64,000 bases of DNA, taken from Hofstenia miamia. Its lineage: Eukaryota > Xenacoelomorpha > Acoela. The position numbers and the translations under genes are program-made. Numbering within the stretch: position 1 is the first letter of the stretch; each line of letters begins with the position of its first letter. A model generated the notes under the pieces. It was not told where the DNA came from. It was given only the letters and a program-made list of their open reading frames with translations, and made no database searches. Below, piece after piece: positions 11,105 through 23,060 of the stretch. Location: positions 1,513,315-1,577,314 of the forward strand of contig SCFE01000068.1 in the NCBI GenBank assembly GCA_004352715.1, in the 5' to 3' direction.

Positions 11105-11998
11105 GTAAGTTAAAATTATATATTTTGTTCTTTTTCGTATTCTTTCTCTTGATATTTCAACATTCTATTATTCATAGAGTTAGAATATTTACAAAATGGA
11201 AAATTTTATCTATTTGTACATAAAAATGATTACCTAACACAATTACAAGCTACGATACAATTGTTAGGAAACTAAATATGCAGAGATAGATGAAGATAGT
11301 GTAGTATTCCATTACATTAATCAGCATTCTTGCTAAAAACAATCGTCACATTGGATATCTATGCTGTAAGCATAGGAAAGTTATGGCTAACTTATATACT
11401 GTACAATAGATCTCAAAAAATCTTTTGGTTAGAATTAATGAGAACTTATCAAGTGTGGATTTAATGGGACGAGAATGACCGCCACCCCCTTTTTCAATAA
11501 ACTGTATAACTGCAATGTGATTATTGTGATAAAAAATGATATTTTAATGTTTTTCAGAAAAAGTTTTTTCCAAAATTTTTTTGTGTTCTCCCATCAGTAA
11601 AGTAGGGCCTACGATGAAAAAGACTAGCATTCATGTGCATAAATATAAGCGTTGAAGTTTTTGTAACGAACCTAATAAAACAATGAAAATTTTGCCAAAT
11701 GTGTTTAGATTTTGTAAAACTTGCAAAGATATAATCGTTTTATTATATTTTGAAGAAAAAAAATTAAACAACCCCCCATTCGAAATTGTCTAGGAACGGC
11801 AACTGGAACTTAGCATATGAATGTCCAACGACTAAGCAAATGTATAATAAAGTTTGTAAAAAACGTCTTCTTAATTTTCGTAATGAATTGAAAAGATGCT
11901 TATTGACGTCATTGTAGACAGTAGTGAAATATTTTCACACTAATTTATTATGATGTTGAAAAACTTGTTTCACCCATTTTCTATGTGTTTTTATTTAG
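11105..11998 (+). other. Intron, nothing recognised
   Basis: AT-rich sequence with no convincing exon, inverted repeat or coding stretch. Confidence 0.4.
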
Positions 11999-12049
11999 GT
12001 TCCTCCGGCACCACCACCGCCACCAATAACAGCAAAAGCATCAACAAAG
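11999..12049 (+). CDS. Micro-exon, 51 nt, proline-rich module (copy 2), GC donor
   Basis: Acceptor ttatttag; the 17 codons read VPPAPPPPPITAKASTK. The donor is gcaagt rather than gtaagt, the standard form of the minor GC-AG introns, which usually need a good match elsewhere; AAAG|GCAAGT fits that rule. Length, phase and composition match the other four 51/48-nt exons. A weaker GC donor could make this exon more prone to skipping, without changing the frame. Confidence 0.78.
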
Positions 12050-12209
12050 GCAAGTTTTGTTCGAATTTAGTACGTTACATTGAATGTAGGTAAAATAATT
12101 TACGTTAAAACATACTTTTTGTTCATCAAATTGCCTTTGTGGCCTTACATAAAATTTTTATTAATTTTAAAAAATTTTTAATCCTAATATAGAAAATTAC
12201 ATGTAATTA

Positions 12210-12513
12210 CCCAGTAAACATTGAACTGTTGTAACGACGTCGTTTTTGTGGTGTATTGGCGTTTAATAGGCGTTGAATTGTTTGAATGGCGTTTATACTC
12301 TGGATTAGAGGCGGTGTAAAATTCCGTCTAGCAAAAAATATTTAAAATTAGGAATTTTAGTATTATGACAATTTGAAGGTAAATTTTTTAAGAACTGCAT
12401 TTTTATTGATAGTTTGTCGTTTTATTGTCAAAAGACATTGTTTTGTAATATCGTTTTAGTGCCGTTATTATGTCGTTCAGCGACGTAGTTACGACAGTTC
12501 TATGTTTACTGGG
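12210..12513. mobile_element. Short TIR element (MITE), 304 bp
   Basis: The termini cccagtaaacattgaactgt (12210 onward) and their complement ending at 12513 form 33-bp inverted repeats with three mismatches, both running inward to a cgacgt motif. CCCAGTAAACA ends are common to a widespread group of animal MITEs. The flanks read taatta and taatct, so the target duplication is not resolved. Slightly higher in CG dinucleotides than its surroundings. No ORF. Confidence 0.82.
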
Positions 12514-13040
12514 TAATCTAATGTTATATGTGGTTAAAAAATTGCTATGAATAGGTTTTTTAGGTCTTGCTTAAATTTGCATAAACTAATTCATATATCC
12601 GCATTTCCATTTAAAGTTTTATTTTAACACAAATGCTTTTTGAATGATGATATTGAAAGCATCAAAAGTAACTTCAAATCTAGGACAGGTTGGACATTTC
12701 AGATGTTGAGTGCAACTAGTTCTCACAATCCCTATCGATATTTCTAAGCATATACTTATATCCCAAAACTTTTATACTTCTTAAAATATACTGAAAACAA
12801 ACATAAAGTAAAGAAATGTGTAAATATACAGCTAAAAAATGTTGCAAGCGCATGAAATCATGAATAGAAATCTAGGAGTTAATGTCTTAGAAATATATTA
12901 ACCTGGTATGGTTACAATCTAAAATACAAATGAGTGACTAAATTAATAGATAAATAAATAAAGATCCTCCATGTATGGTGTCACCCTGTATCCTTGCGTG
13001 GAGGTCGACCAGTATTGCCCCATTACGAAATAGAATTTGT

Positions 13041-13574
13041 GATGGTGTGATGTCCTTCCCAATAGCTTTTATTCCGTAGGCTACAATCGGGAGTATGCTA
13101 ATCCTGAAAAGCCTTATTGCAGCTAGGAGTTAATGTTTCGTGTTAATGATCTACGATCATCTTATCTTCTTGACAAACGATGCAAATATTATAAATTAGG
13201 AATGATTTTTCCATAAATATCCATAATACATAAAATACATTTATTAAAAAAATGGGCGGTGACTAATGGGAAAATAAATTATTACATACTTCAAATTGAA
13301 AGTCTCAAGGAGGGATTTTAATGCTCACGGAGCCTGATCGTAGAATTACAATAGATTATTTAAAGTTGGTTGGAGTTGCTATTAAGAACAAGTGCTTATG
13401 ATTAGATTTTCCATTTGACTTAGCTGTTACCAGATTGTTATTGAAATTTTGCACAACAACCTCGAGTCTGAGGTTGGCTATCTATAAGGGCTTAGTTCAA
13501 TTTGCATGTCTAATTCAAAATATTTTTAAAAAAATTGCGACATGATATAGATTCGTACGTTCATACTCAATTAT
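13041..13574 (-). repeat. Non-LTR element fragment, inverted relative to the 3-kb copy
   Basis: Reverse complement of 2837-3370 and nearly identical to it. On the minus strand it encodes the same AIRLFRISILPIVAYGIKAI reverse-transcriptase end near 13130-13060, then continues past the shared point (about 13040) into sequence not present in the 3-kb copy. It ends at an assembly gap, so its other boundary is unknown. Confidence 0.78.
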
Positions 13575-14331
13575 NNNNNNNNNNNNNNNNNNNNNNNNNN
13601 NNNNNNNNNNNNNNNNNNNNNNNNNNNNNNNNNNNNNNNNNNNNNNNNNNNNNNNNNNNNNNNNNNNNNNNNNNNNNNNNNNNNNNNNNNNNNNNNNNNN
13701 NNNNNNNNNNNNNNNNNNNNNNNNNNNNNNNNNNNNNNNNNNNNNNNNNNNNNNNNNNNNNNNNNNNNNNNNNNNNNNNNNNNNNNNNNNNNNNNNNNNN
13801 NNNNNNNNNNNNNNNNNNNNNNNNNNNNNNNNNNNNNNNNNNNNNNNNNNNNNNNNNNNNNNNNNNNNNNNNNNNNNNNNNNNNNNNNNNNNNNNNNNNN
13901 NNNNNNNNNNNNNNNNNNNNNNNNNNNNNNNNNNNNNNNNNNNNNNNNNNNNNNNNNNNNNNNNNNNNNNNNNNNNNNNNNNNNNNNNNNNNNNNNNNNN
14001 NNNNNNNNNNNNNNNNNNNNNNNNNNNNNNNNNNNNNNNNNNNNNNNNNNNNNNNNNNNNNNNNNNNNNNNNNNNNNNNNNNNNNNNNNNNNNNNNNNNN
14101 NNNNNNNNNNNNNNNNNNNNNNNNNNNNNNNNNNNNNNNNNNNNNNNNNNNNNNNNNNNNNNNNNNNNNNNNNNNNNNNNNNNNNNNNNNNNNNNNNNNN
14201 NNNNNNNNNNNNNNNNNNNNNNNNNNNNNNNNNNNNNNNNNNNNNNNNNNNNNNNNNNNNNNNNNNNNNNNNNNNNNNNNNNNNNNNNNNNNNNNNNNNN
14301 NNNNNNNNNNNNNNNNNNNNNNNNNNNNNNN
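13575..14331. other. Assembly gap, 757 N
   Basis: N run between the inverted non-LTR fragment and a short TA repeat that opens module copy C. Confidence 0.95.
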
Positions 14332-14584
14332 TATATATATATCTTATTAAGTCTCAAAATGGAAAAATCTGAATTACATTATTCATAAAATATTGGCTTT
14401 ATTGTTTATGTTCATAAATTTATTTTTGTAAAATTATTCACTAAAAACCCCAAAAAAATTCAGCAGTTATGTTAAGCACTATAGGTAAATAATAACATTT
14501 TAAAATTTCTTGGCATGAGTGAATATTAAAAATATGAATTTTTATGCATAAAATGTTACATGTAAAACAAATTTTCTCATTTAG

Positions 14585-14599
14585 TCAGAAAAATCAAAG
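14585..14599 (+). CDS. Micro-exon, 15 nt, module SEKSK (copy C)
   Basis: Identical 15 nt to those at 175 and 10619, same acceptor and donor. The following intron is only 79 nt, among the shortest in the gene, which is close to the practical minimum for animal introns. Confidence 0.72.
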
Positions 14600-14678
14600 G
14601 TAAGTATAAATTATCTTTCAATAATTAAACATTTGCAAGCCTCCTCCAACATTTATAAAGTTTAACTTTCCAGTTTAG

Positions 14679-14690
14679 GGTAAATCCAAG
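14679..14690 (+). CDS. Micro-exon, 12 nt, module GKSK
   Basis: Acceptor ctttccagtttag, donor gtaagc, 12 nt reading GKSK. Paralogue of DKSK at 11093; the one coding difference is A to G in the first codon. Confidence 0.68.
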
Positions 14691-17122
14691 GTAAGCTGAA
14701 GTTATATTTTTAAATTATCTCTTTTTCGTATACTTTCCTCTTGACATTCTGTTATTCATAGAAAGACTTAGATTATTAACAAAATCGAAAATTGTATCTA
14801 GGCCTATTTAAGTTTCCGAATTGCTTAGAAACCTGAAATGTCTCATACATATTACTCTTTAATTGGCATTTACTTTAGTTAAACAATGCACACTTAACAG
14901 AAATTACTCCGGTACATGTTATGCATAACAGTAACAGCTAGTGTGATAATTTTGAATTACTATATCATTGGTAAATAGCGGCATATGGCAAAGGGAATAT
15001 TCAGTTTTTGAAAAACTTTGTTTCAAAATGTGTTGTTCAATGCTGACCTTGACATCTCCATAGGCCTGTATTTATCCATATGTATATATATACATCCTAA
15101 GGAGTACTCCTTGATACATCCCCTACCAGTTTTAACTGCAACAGTTTTGTCTATGCGAGTACTTTAAATTTACAACAACTATTGCATAAATTCTTTTAAA
15201 TATAGCACAAAACAAAAACTATGCAAAATTCAAAATGTGTTGTATTTACAAGATATGACTTACTTTGCCACCTAACAGCCAACTTCATTTTGTGTGATGA
15301 TGTTGGTAACAGATTAACTAATAGAATAGAGTACAGATTCAGGGTCGGAATTTAGCACAGAAGTCCCACAATGTCAGCTAATTTTTTCTAAAGCACATAT
15401 TTGCGAATTTTTTAAATATGCTAAAAATGTTCGTGATAAATTTCTTAAACTTATAAAATTTTAACAAACTTATATCAATTTCTTAAGAATCGCTAAAACC
15501 AATTTTAAAATTAATTTTTTTTCACCATCCTTTGTTTTGAACGTGAATCACTGCATAAATGCAATAACCCTGGCAAATGCTAATTAAATTTATAGAAGTG
15601 AACTAAAACTTTCGAAATGAGTAAAAATGGTGAGGTGTGTTAGTCTTCCCTTGCAGAATATGATTTTACAGATGAGGAGCACCTCTGTTGTTCATCTATA
15701 CTAGGGGGTATGCATATGAACTTGCAATCCTTAAGGGAGTCGATTAATGATTGCCAAGAAACTATGATAAATTGTGTTATAATATTTTTCACAAAAATTG
15801 GTTGACAGTCACCCCTTTTAACCACATGATTCGTTTAATTATTTCGAAATCAGTGATCAGATTGATCAAACCGGCGAATATCATGCTCAAGTAGAAAATG
15901 TAAAAAGTTTAAAGAGAAACTTTATAAATATCATTACTTGTCACTATCATAAGATTAGTCATATAAGATATAAATAAACTCTGAATTAAATAAATTTCCG
16001 AGTATATTATAGGATGAAAAGTTAGGATTTCATCTACATACCTACTAGGTTAGAAAATAGAAATTAGCTGAAATTATTTTTTTAATTTTATTTAATTTTT
16101 CTTATATTATATTTTGCTTATATAATATTTTAATATGTTGATTTATTAATAATTTTATATGTGTTCATTTTAATTTTTTATATTGTACATAGTGTAGTTT
16201 GTAGTTTTGTAAATATGTTTATATTTGTAAATATGTTACTTGCATATAACTTATATTGCATATTGCAAACTGCAAAATAAACTATTGCTAGACTTAATAT
16301 ATTTATTTGCAAATTGCCGAGTTATTCATTGAAATCCGGAAATAAATTCGATAATTACATTAAGCACTAAACATAATAAAGATTATCTTCAAATTGTTTG
16401 AAATTATTGAAATTTGAAAATATGAATTGTTTATGTATAAAATGCTACATGAAAATGGAACTTTCTCATTTAGACAGAAAAATCAAAGTTACGTTGAAAC
16501 TTTATTTGTTAATTTAGTTATTTTTCTAAAAATTTCTTGTTTGGTATCAAGAATTAAAAATTTTGATATTTCAACATTCTATTATTCACAAAGAGCGTTA
16601 CACTACTTACAAAATTGAAATTTTGCATAGGTTTATATGCCCACCTGCTGATTTCTGAATTTGTGTTTTTTGAAACAAGGCACTTGACATATTGAATATT
16701 GATTTAATCAATTCAAAGATGGAATATCATTTCTATGGCCCACAGATTTATGAAAAACAAAACATATTTTCTTTAATTACTTTCTGTGCACATTACAAGG
16801 TAAATCAACATTATTTTTAGGCACCATCAACAGCGAAGTTAATAATGATGTAATTTTTTGGGAAAATTATGCTAAGTTATATACCCTACAATATACTATA
16901 TATCAAAATCTATCCAAAAAATATAGATGACCTAAATTGAATTTAAGTTGAAATTCTTTTAATAAGAGGTAATGAGAAATGATACATAATAACATTAAGG
17001 GATTAATCATTATAAAATATTTAAGAATTGAAACGGTGTATAATGAGTCACTGCAGTAAATTATTGGCATAGTATGATTTTACAAAAAATACTTCTCGTT
17101 TTTTCCACACATTTTCATTTAG
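14691..17122 (+). other. Intron region with decayed exon copies
   Basis: It holds a dead SEKSK-type exon at 16474 and a possible dead exon at 16821 (acceptor ttatttttag, then gcaccatcaacagcgaag, but no usable donor in frame). Otherwise AT-rich, no feature seen. Confidence 0.45.
16474..16488 (+). pseudogene. Decayed SEKSK-type micro-exon
   Basis: The flank ctttctcatttag and the sequence acagaaaaatcaaag match the SEKSK exons (here TEKSK), but the donor has become ttacgt. The only remaining GT, one base upstream, would give a 14-nt exon and break the frame. Relic of a fourth module copy. Confidence 0.6.
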
Positions 17123-17173
17123 GTTCCTCCGGCACCACCACCGCCGCCATTACCAGAACCCCCATCACCAAAT
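17123..17173 (+). CDS. Micro-exon, 51 nt, proline-rich module (copy 3)
   Basis: Acceptor ttttcatttag, donor gtaagc; 17 codons VPPAPPPPPLPEPPSPN. It is the only member of the set whose tail carries Glu and extra Pro and which does not end in Lys; the exon end is AAT rather than AAG. Same length and phase as its paralogues. Confidence 0.8.
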
Positions 17174-18496
17174 GTAAGCTTTTTCGAATTTAGAGTTTTT
17201 TCTACTACTAATTCAAATTAAATTGTGTAGAACAAATATGTTGATCTTGTATATAAGATCATTTTATGCATCACATTGCCTTTATGGATTTTGCAAATTC
17301 ACTATATGCATATTATTGCCATTTATTACGCACGTATTTGTTAATCCGAACTTAAGAATTCCCAATAGCGGAATAACATAGATTCATATGTTCATAGTGT
17401 CGTAATTCGTGATAATGAACGTTTTTTAATAAACGAACTAATTTTTTACTTGTTGAGTAAAGTTTTTAGAAAGTTCAATTCACTTGAGTTTAATTTGTGG
17501 TTTGTATTCATTGTAAATTTTAAAGCACATTTAAATTTCTTTGATAAATAATAAAATAATTGTGTAAATATATAATTTCAAGCTTTTAAAAATTTACAAA
17601 GAAAACAGGCGATGCTATTAAAATACTAAGAAGTTAAGTATTTTAAAAAGATTCTTTTTTCAAAAAAGAAAAATATGGCAAAATATTAATATTTAGGTTA
17701 CATATATTAGATACAATTTTTCTCTGTCATTAAATATTCATAAGAACGTCATTTATAGATTTTTGAAGAAATTTATTGAATATCCGAAAATTTAGTGTTC
17801 TATATAAAATACATATTAAGTCTGAAAATGGAGAATAACATAATTTCCATTAAATTCAATGCTAAGTATATGGTCTATCTTCACACATATATTTGTGAAT
17901 TTAATGTGTGTAATTATTCGCTTCAAACCGCAAATACAAGAACAAATATTAGAGGATATTTGCAAGGTATATTGTAGTCACGGATTCAAAAAGTTTGATA
18001 TTTAAATATTCCGCTCTTCATAAATAGAATTAACACTATCAAAAATTTGCATATATTTTTACCTAAAAAATTTGTACAATGATTGCATACCTTAATTACA
18101 AGCAAAAAGCAATTGTTAGAAAACTAGGTATGCACAAATAAATGAAATTATTGTAGTATTGCATGAACATTAAATCAACATTCTAGTCGGGCACCACAAC
18201 CACAGTAAACTTAGGAAAATTGTTGATATTCACTTCTGCTATGTTATGTACAGAATGCAAAACAATATATCTGAAAAAATCTCCGAAGCAATAGATGAAT
18301 TTATTTGAGATTGACATATAAACGGCAAGGATTAATCCAGTATAATATAATGTTTAAAAAAGCATTCTTAATTTTCCTGTTACACTTGAAAGATGTTTAT
18401 TTACGACAGCAATAATATAAACTCATACCAAACTAAGTAAATACAATGTAAAAATATTTTTTTTAACATTTTATATGCAGTTGCATTATTGTTTAG
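17174..18496 (+). other. Intron region
   Basis: The stretch 17810-18060 resembles the module flank (ttagaggatatttgcaag, then tgatatttaaatattc). A possible 12-nt exon (DICK) at 17955-17966 before gtatat is too weak to call. No other feature. Confidence 0.4.
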
Positions 18497-18544
18497 ATTC
18501 CGGCAGCACCATCATCACCGCCGCTACCAGCATCATCATCAAAG
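18497..18544 (+). CDS. Micro-exon, 48 nt, proline-rich module (copy 4)
   Basis: Acceptor ttgtttag, donor gttagc; 16 codons IPAAPSSPPLPASSSK. One codon shorter than the other four, yet still a multiple of 3, so an in-frame deletion has been tolerated. The Ser content is higher and the poly-Pro core shorter. Confidence 0.76.
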
Positions 18545-20970
18545 GTTAGCTTTATTTGAATTTAGAATGCTTTATCTATTGCTAGTTAAATTACCTTTAT
18601 GGCTTTTCAAGCTTACTATATTCATATTATTAAAACTTTTTGAAAGTTTTTGCTAATACTAATTTAAGAAACTATATACTAATAATCTAGTGTAATAAGT
18701 ATTTCTAAGACATTGCTATAAAAATACTATTTAGGCAGCTCCAATTCATAGTTAACATGTAAATTCAAAAATAAAAATACAGTCATTGCTGCTATCGTTT
18801 TCAGATCCATATGATATATACCTATAAAGTCATGTAAACATTTTGAAATTTCATTATTGAGTAGTTTTATGTCCACAGATCAAAAGCAAAATTATTTCCC
18901 AAGATCTATTTTCTGTATCATTGATGTGCTTATGAAAGACTCACACTTGACATATTTCAATAGCAAAATATTTCCTAATTTTCTGTTGGTTTTGCTTCAA
19001 TTTGTGTAACAAATTCATGCACATTAATTTCCTCGTATATTTATTTTTTACCTCTGATTGTTTTTACTAGTGTTCAGCGGTTCAGAAAATGAACTCTGTT
19101 TCGATTTCTTACACCTCAAAACCGTAGTTTCGGTTTTTAAGCTAACTATCGATTCTTTAGATCACTATTTAAGAAAAATATGCCTCTCTAAAATGTTTTC
19201 GTAAAGCTAAATTAAGTTTTTAATCAAGTAAAAACAATTACACTTTAACTTTGCAAGAAATTTGGCATTTGCTCTAAGAATATTGCATCGTTTCTTAAAA
19301 ATAAAATTCTAAGCTGTTTCTGCTAAAACCGTATTCTCGGTTTATATTTTTTTCTCTCGTGTCTGTTTCGATTGTTCGTGAAAACCGCGATTTCATTTTT
19401 TTGGTATACCATATGCCCTATTTTTAGGTAATGAAAAAATAGAAGTAGAAATATTTATAAAGTTTAACCAAGTAGAGGTTAAAAAATTTTGAAAAAAAAT
19501 TACATGTAAAATTGCATGTAAAAATTTATTCATACATTAAAACTCGAAACTAGGATAATGATTAAATACAACATGAATATGAAAAAGCACTCACAAATGT
19601 TATCATTCAACTTGAGATTTTTAAATGTGGTTGCGTTCCAAAACTTAAGATTTGCCGCAATAAGATATTGTTGATGATTACTGTATCTATCATCACAGTC
19701 TCTTAACGCATGACCTAAAGAAATCGGGTGAAGAAACCACACATATTACACTTCTTAAAAAAATTTTGGATAGCTTTGACACTGTCAAAATCGGATCTGC
19801 AAATTATAAGACCATATATAGTTGAACTGAAGAATAAGAAGTGAAAGCATTTAATGATTTCTTCTTTCAAGTACCCCGATCATTTCCGCTTGAATAAAGT
19901 GAACATTTTCTTGAATAAGTTTCTTACCAACGTACCTTACGTACATCATGATTGAATTTTGAATCACGCTGAAGAATTACTGCAAGGATTTTCTTCTGCT
20001 TAACTTGCTTGAACTCCATGAGTAGATTCAGATTCTTCAAATAAGACATTCCTTGGATAAATAAATGAACTTAATGACACGCATGCAATTCACTTGTTGT
20101 AGTATTGCGGTTGGTTTACTAACTAATTTGAGTTCTGTTTTCAGTACCCTTATATCTAAGCAAGCTCAAACAAAGACTGCCAAGATAGTAGTGATTGTTT
20201 TTTACATCTTGTAGAATTTATAAAAAAGAGTGGTTTTATATTGCAAAATTTCCTTAAATTTGCAAAAATAAAGAACCACTTCAAAGATAAGAAAAAGAAC
20301 ATTCAATGTGATGAAACCAGTATTGGGGACCGAAAAATTGTCAATGTCCTATTCAGAGTTGTAACCGTCCCGAGTTTTGAAAAGGCCGGACCAGAGCCGG
20401 TTGCGGGTCCGAAATTTCTGCACAACAATCTCTGCATTAAAATATTATATCATCTATTATATAAAATTAACAAATTATACATCAAAATGTAAATCCACGG
20501 TGACAATAATTACAATTAATTCCAAAAATTTTTTTAGTAATTTTAAATTACTTAGTCAATACACTGTGTTTTATTTGCATGTTTGCTAGGGAATGCTGCA
20601 TGAGTTCGTAACATTTTCATGTGATGTACCATAAACACATATTTATTATTAAAACTGGCAATACCACTATTACCAATTGAAAACAATCCATTAAAATCAT
20701 TTTCCAAGAGTGGACACATCCTTATTTTAAACCGATCACTTTTGATGTCATCACGAGTTAACTTTATTGTAAAAATGTGTAATTGATGCAAAAATGCTTT
20801 CATTTTAGTATTTTTAATTACATGCTGAATTCTTTTAATTACGAAAATCTGATAATGCTTTTTAAAAAACGTTTTCTTAATTTTCATAATAAATAGTGAC
20901 ATAAATTCACACTAATCTAGTAAACTGTTTAAAAAATTTTTTCTCATATTTTTTATGTATTTTTGTTTAG
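18545..20970 (+). other. Intron region
   Basis: It includes a decayed AGSSK-type exon at 18735, a stretch at 19070-19400 with repeated AACCG/CGGTTT motifs that looks like a degenerate transposon end, and a fragment at 20354 (cagagttgtaaccg) also present at 26154. Nothing else recognised. Confidence 0.4.
18735..18749 (+). pseudogene. Decayed AGSSK-type micro-exon
   Basis: ctatttag followed by gcagctccaattcat aligns with the AGSSK exon at 9201, but no GT donor follows in register (agttaa). Confidence 0.4.
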
Positions 20971-21021
20971 GTTCCTCCAGCACCACCGCCGCCGCCACTA
21001 CCAGCTTCAGCGTCGCTAAAA
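20971..21021 (+). CDS. Micro-exon, 51 nt, proline-rich module (copy 5)
   Basis: Acceptor ttttgtttag, donor gtaagt; 17 codons VPPAPPPPPLPASASLK. Closest to the presumed ancestral form shared by copies 1-3. It is the last of the long proline modules before the large transposon-filled introns. Confidence 0.8.
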
Positions 21022-21567
21022 GTAAGTTTTGTTTGGATTTAGAACATTATCTGCCACTAGTTGAATTAAATTACATTAACAAAAATGGAACCTATCTTCT
21101 TGTTCTAGTATATTTGTAAAATTTTTTATGCATCAAATTGACATATTTTTTACAAGTTCATTATATACATATATTATTATAATTTCCTTTGAAAGTTTTT
21201 GCTAATCGAAATAATTACTACGAATCTAATAGTTTAAGTATTTCAAGCTAAAATATTTGTTTTTATTTGTATCGCTACATGGATACATTCTATATACACA
21301 ATGGTGCATCGTGAAAAACTTAGGACTATTTTTAAACACAACATTAATTTCATATTATCCAATATCATTACGTGTACAAAAATTTAGTTTTATAGAACAT
21401 GTATCGTAAGATGGGGTAACTCTGCCACAATGGGGTAATACTGCCACCCTGAACACTGTCACTCTATTGCTGTTGATTGCTGATCTGTGATTGGCTGTAC
21501 AACTTTCAACTTTCACTCGTCTGCTATCAATGATGTTCCCAACCTGTGAGCAGTGATTACATCGATC

Positions 21568-23060
21568 ATGCCACATAACTACGTACGAAAAGAAGGTGGT
21601 CGTCCATATAAATCGTGGAGGGACGAACAAATGCGCAAAACTATGCAAGAGGTAGAAGATTGCTCAAAAACATCAACAAGTCCTCAGCAGATAACAATGT
21701 TCCGAGGCGAATACTAGGTTCCCGGTTAAATGGAAGACACAAATCTAAGGTGAGTCGACCATCGATATTAAATGCTGTCGAAGAGAAGTAGCTGGTAAAA
21801 ACCATCCAACAAATCGCTGATTGGGGTTATCCCCTATCTGTCATTGACAGTGGCGTATCAACAATATTAAATTAGGGGAGGCCCGGGGGGAGGCAAACTA
21901 TCTGAGGTGGGGCCCAGTTGAAATTATATATATATATATATATTTATTTTTTTTTCAATTTAATAGAAATAAAATACAAAATGAAGACTAAACAACATTG
22001 GTATTATCATATTTCTACAGTAAATGCTGAATATGTGAACCATTCTGCTCTAAAAATACTTCACGATGGAAGGTAAACTTCATCAATATTTATTGATTGG
22101 ATCTCTGCTTTTCGGATGGATGGGATGCTTTTCGCCATAGCTGCATGAGAAATTTGATATGCTCAATTTACACAGTTCAGCACAAAGAAAACAAATGGAG
22201 CCCGAGCTTAACTACACATCATATAACAACTTCGAGGAAATAATTCGATATCAACAACAACTTCTCAAAATAATGGTGTTGCTACATCCCTTTTCATAAT
22301 TGCTTTCAAACAATTTTCATGAAGATCGTGTTATTTAGCGTGGATTTGGACTCCTTTTACTCCAGGTTCTCTAAATTTTTACATGTTGACTATTACTTTT
22401 GGGGCATTTTTAAAGAAAGTGTTTGATCATCAGTTTAAACCCCAGTCATTGAAGCTTTGATAGAAAAAATGAAGACAAAGATTAAATAAATAAGAATTGA
22501 TGAAATCTTGAGAGCAGTGGGAAAACTTATCCAATCGTTGTGAAGTTATCTTGGAGGAGAATGACTCGTATATTCGGCATTTACTGTAGAAATATTATAA
22601 TTACCATGTGTATCTGTCGTTATGGTGTATTTTGTTACATTTAATTTGAAAAATTCATATCTGTTTTGTGTCGAGGGGAAAGGGGGACAAGTCCTTTCGT
22701 GGCTACGTCATTGGTCTACTGATTCAATTTTTTACTGGAAACGAAGTCCTGGTTATCACATGAGGATACCACCCTGTTTGTAAGACCTTTCAAAATATGT
22801 ACCTTAAATTAATTCAATTTAAACAATATGGAACGTCCTCTGAAGTTCATAACACCTGCGATTCTTACGTTAAAAAATAATGTATATAAGTAAGATATTT
22901 TTATCAACATAGTACCAATGAGGTCAATGATATCTGCCAGGTATAGAATGGGTTCGGTCATTCAGACTTGTCATTGTGTTTCGGAGAACCAGTAAAGTCA
23001 AAAGAGCCCGCTCTCGAGTCGATCCAGAGAAGATAAAAGAGAATCAAATAATATAACCGT
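21568..23060 (+). pseudogene. Decayed pogo-type transposase
   Basis: The N-terminus starts at ATG 21568 with MPHNYVRKEGGRPYKSW, the characteristic opening of pogo/Tigger DNA-binding regions, and a later in-frame fragment gives KTIQQIADWGYPLS. The region is interrupted by stops, frameshifts and an insertion at 21848-22713. After that a short KRARSRVDPEKIKEN segment (around 22992-23045) resembles the middle of the same family. The catalytic part is not recognisable. Non-functional. Confidence 0.6.
21848..22713. mobile_element. Insertion nested in the pogo relic, possibly hAT-like
   Basis: It begins cagtggcgtatcaac and ends with the near complement (gtggctacgtcattg), with a G-rich subterminal stretch on the left matched by a GGGGGA stretch on the right. 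The flanking octamers (gtcattga, gtctactg) are not identical, so the target duplication is unproven. Interior AT-rich, no coding seen. Confidence 0.5.

Larger units (their letters stand above)
10386..11160 (+). repeat. Module copy B of the micro-exon gene
   Basis: It aligns with 1-700 (copy A) and 14341-14770 (copy C). It carries intact 15-nt and 12-nt exons and differs from copy A by the palindromic insert at 10688-10854 and several indels. Ends are approximate. Confidence 0.7.
12050..14584 (+). other. Intron region
   Basis: It contains the 304-bp inverted-repeat element (12210-12513), a non-LTR fragment in reverse orientation (12980-13574) and a 757-N gap. The remainder is AT-rich without recognisable features. 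Confidence 0.5.
14341..14770 (+). repeat. Module copy C of the micro-exon gene
   Basis: It aligns with copies A and B. Here the 15-nt and 12-nt exons are only 79 bp apart, because most of the intron present in A and B is missing. Confidence 0.68.

Noticed and set aside
16821-16838. Possible 18-nt exon gcaccatcaacagcgaag
   Set aside because: Good acceptor, but the next GT gives 17 nt and no in-frame donor follows. At best a decayed exon.
17955-17966. Possible 12-nt exon (DICK) before gtatat
   Set aside because: Acceptor position ambiguous, donor weak, and the related stretches near 245 and 726 lack donors.
20552-20902. 116-codon minus-strand reading frame
   Set aside because: No recognisable motif, AT-driven composition, and it lies in intron flank sequence of the micro-exon gene.
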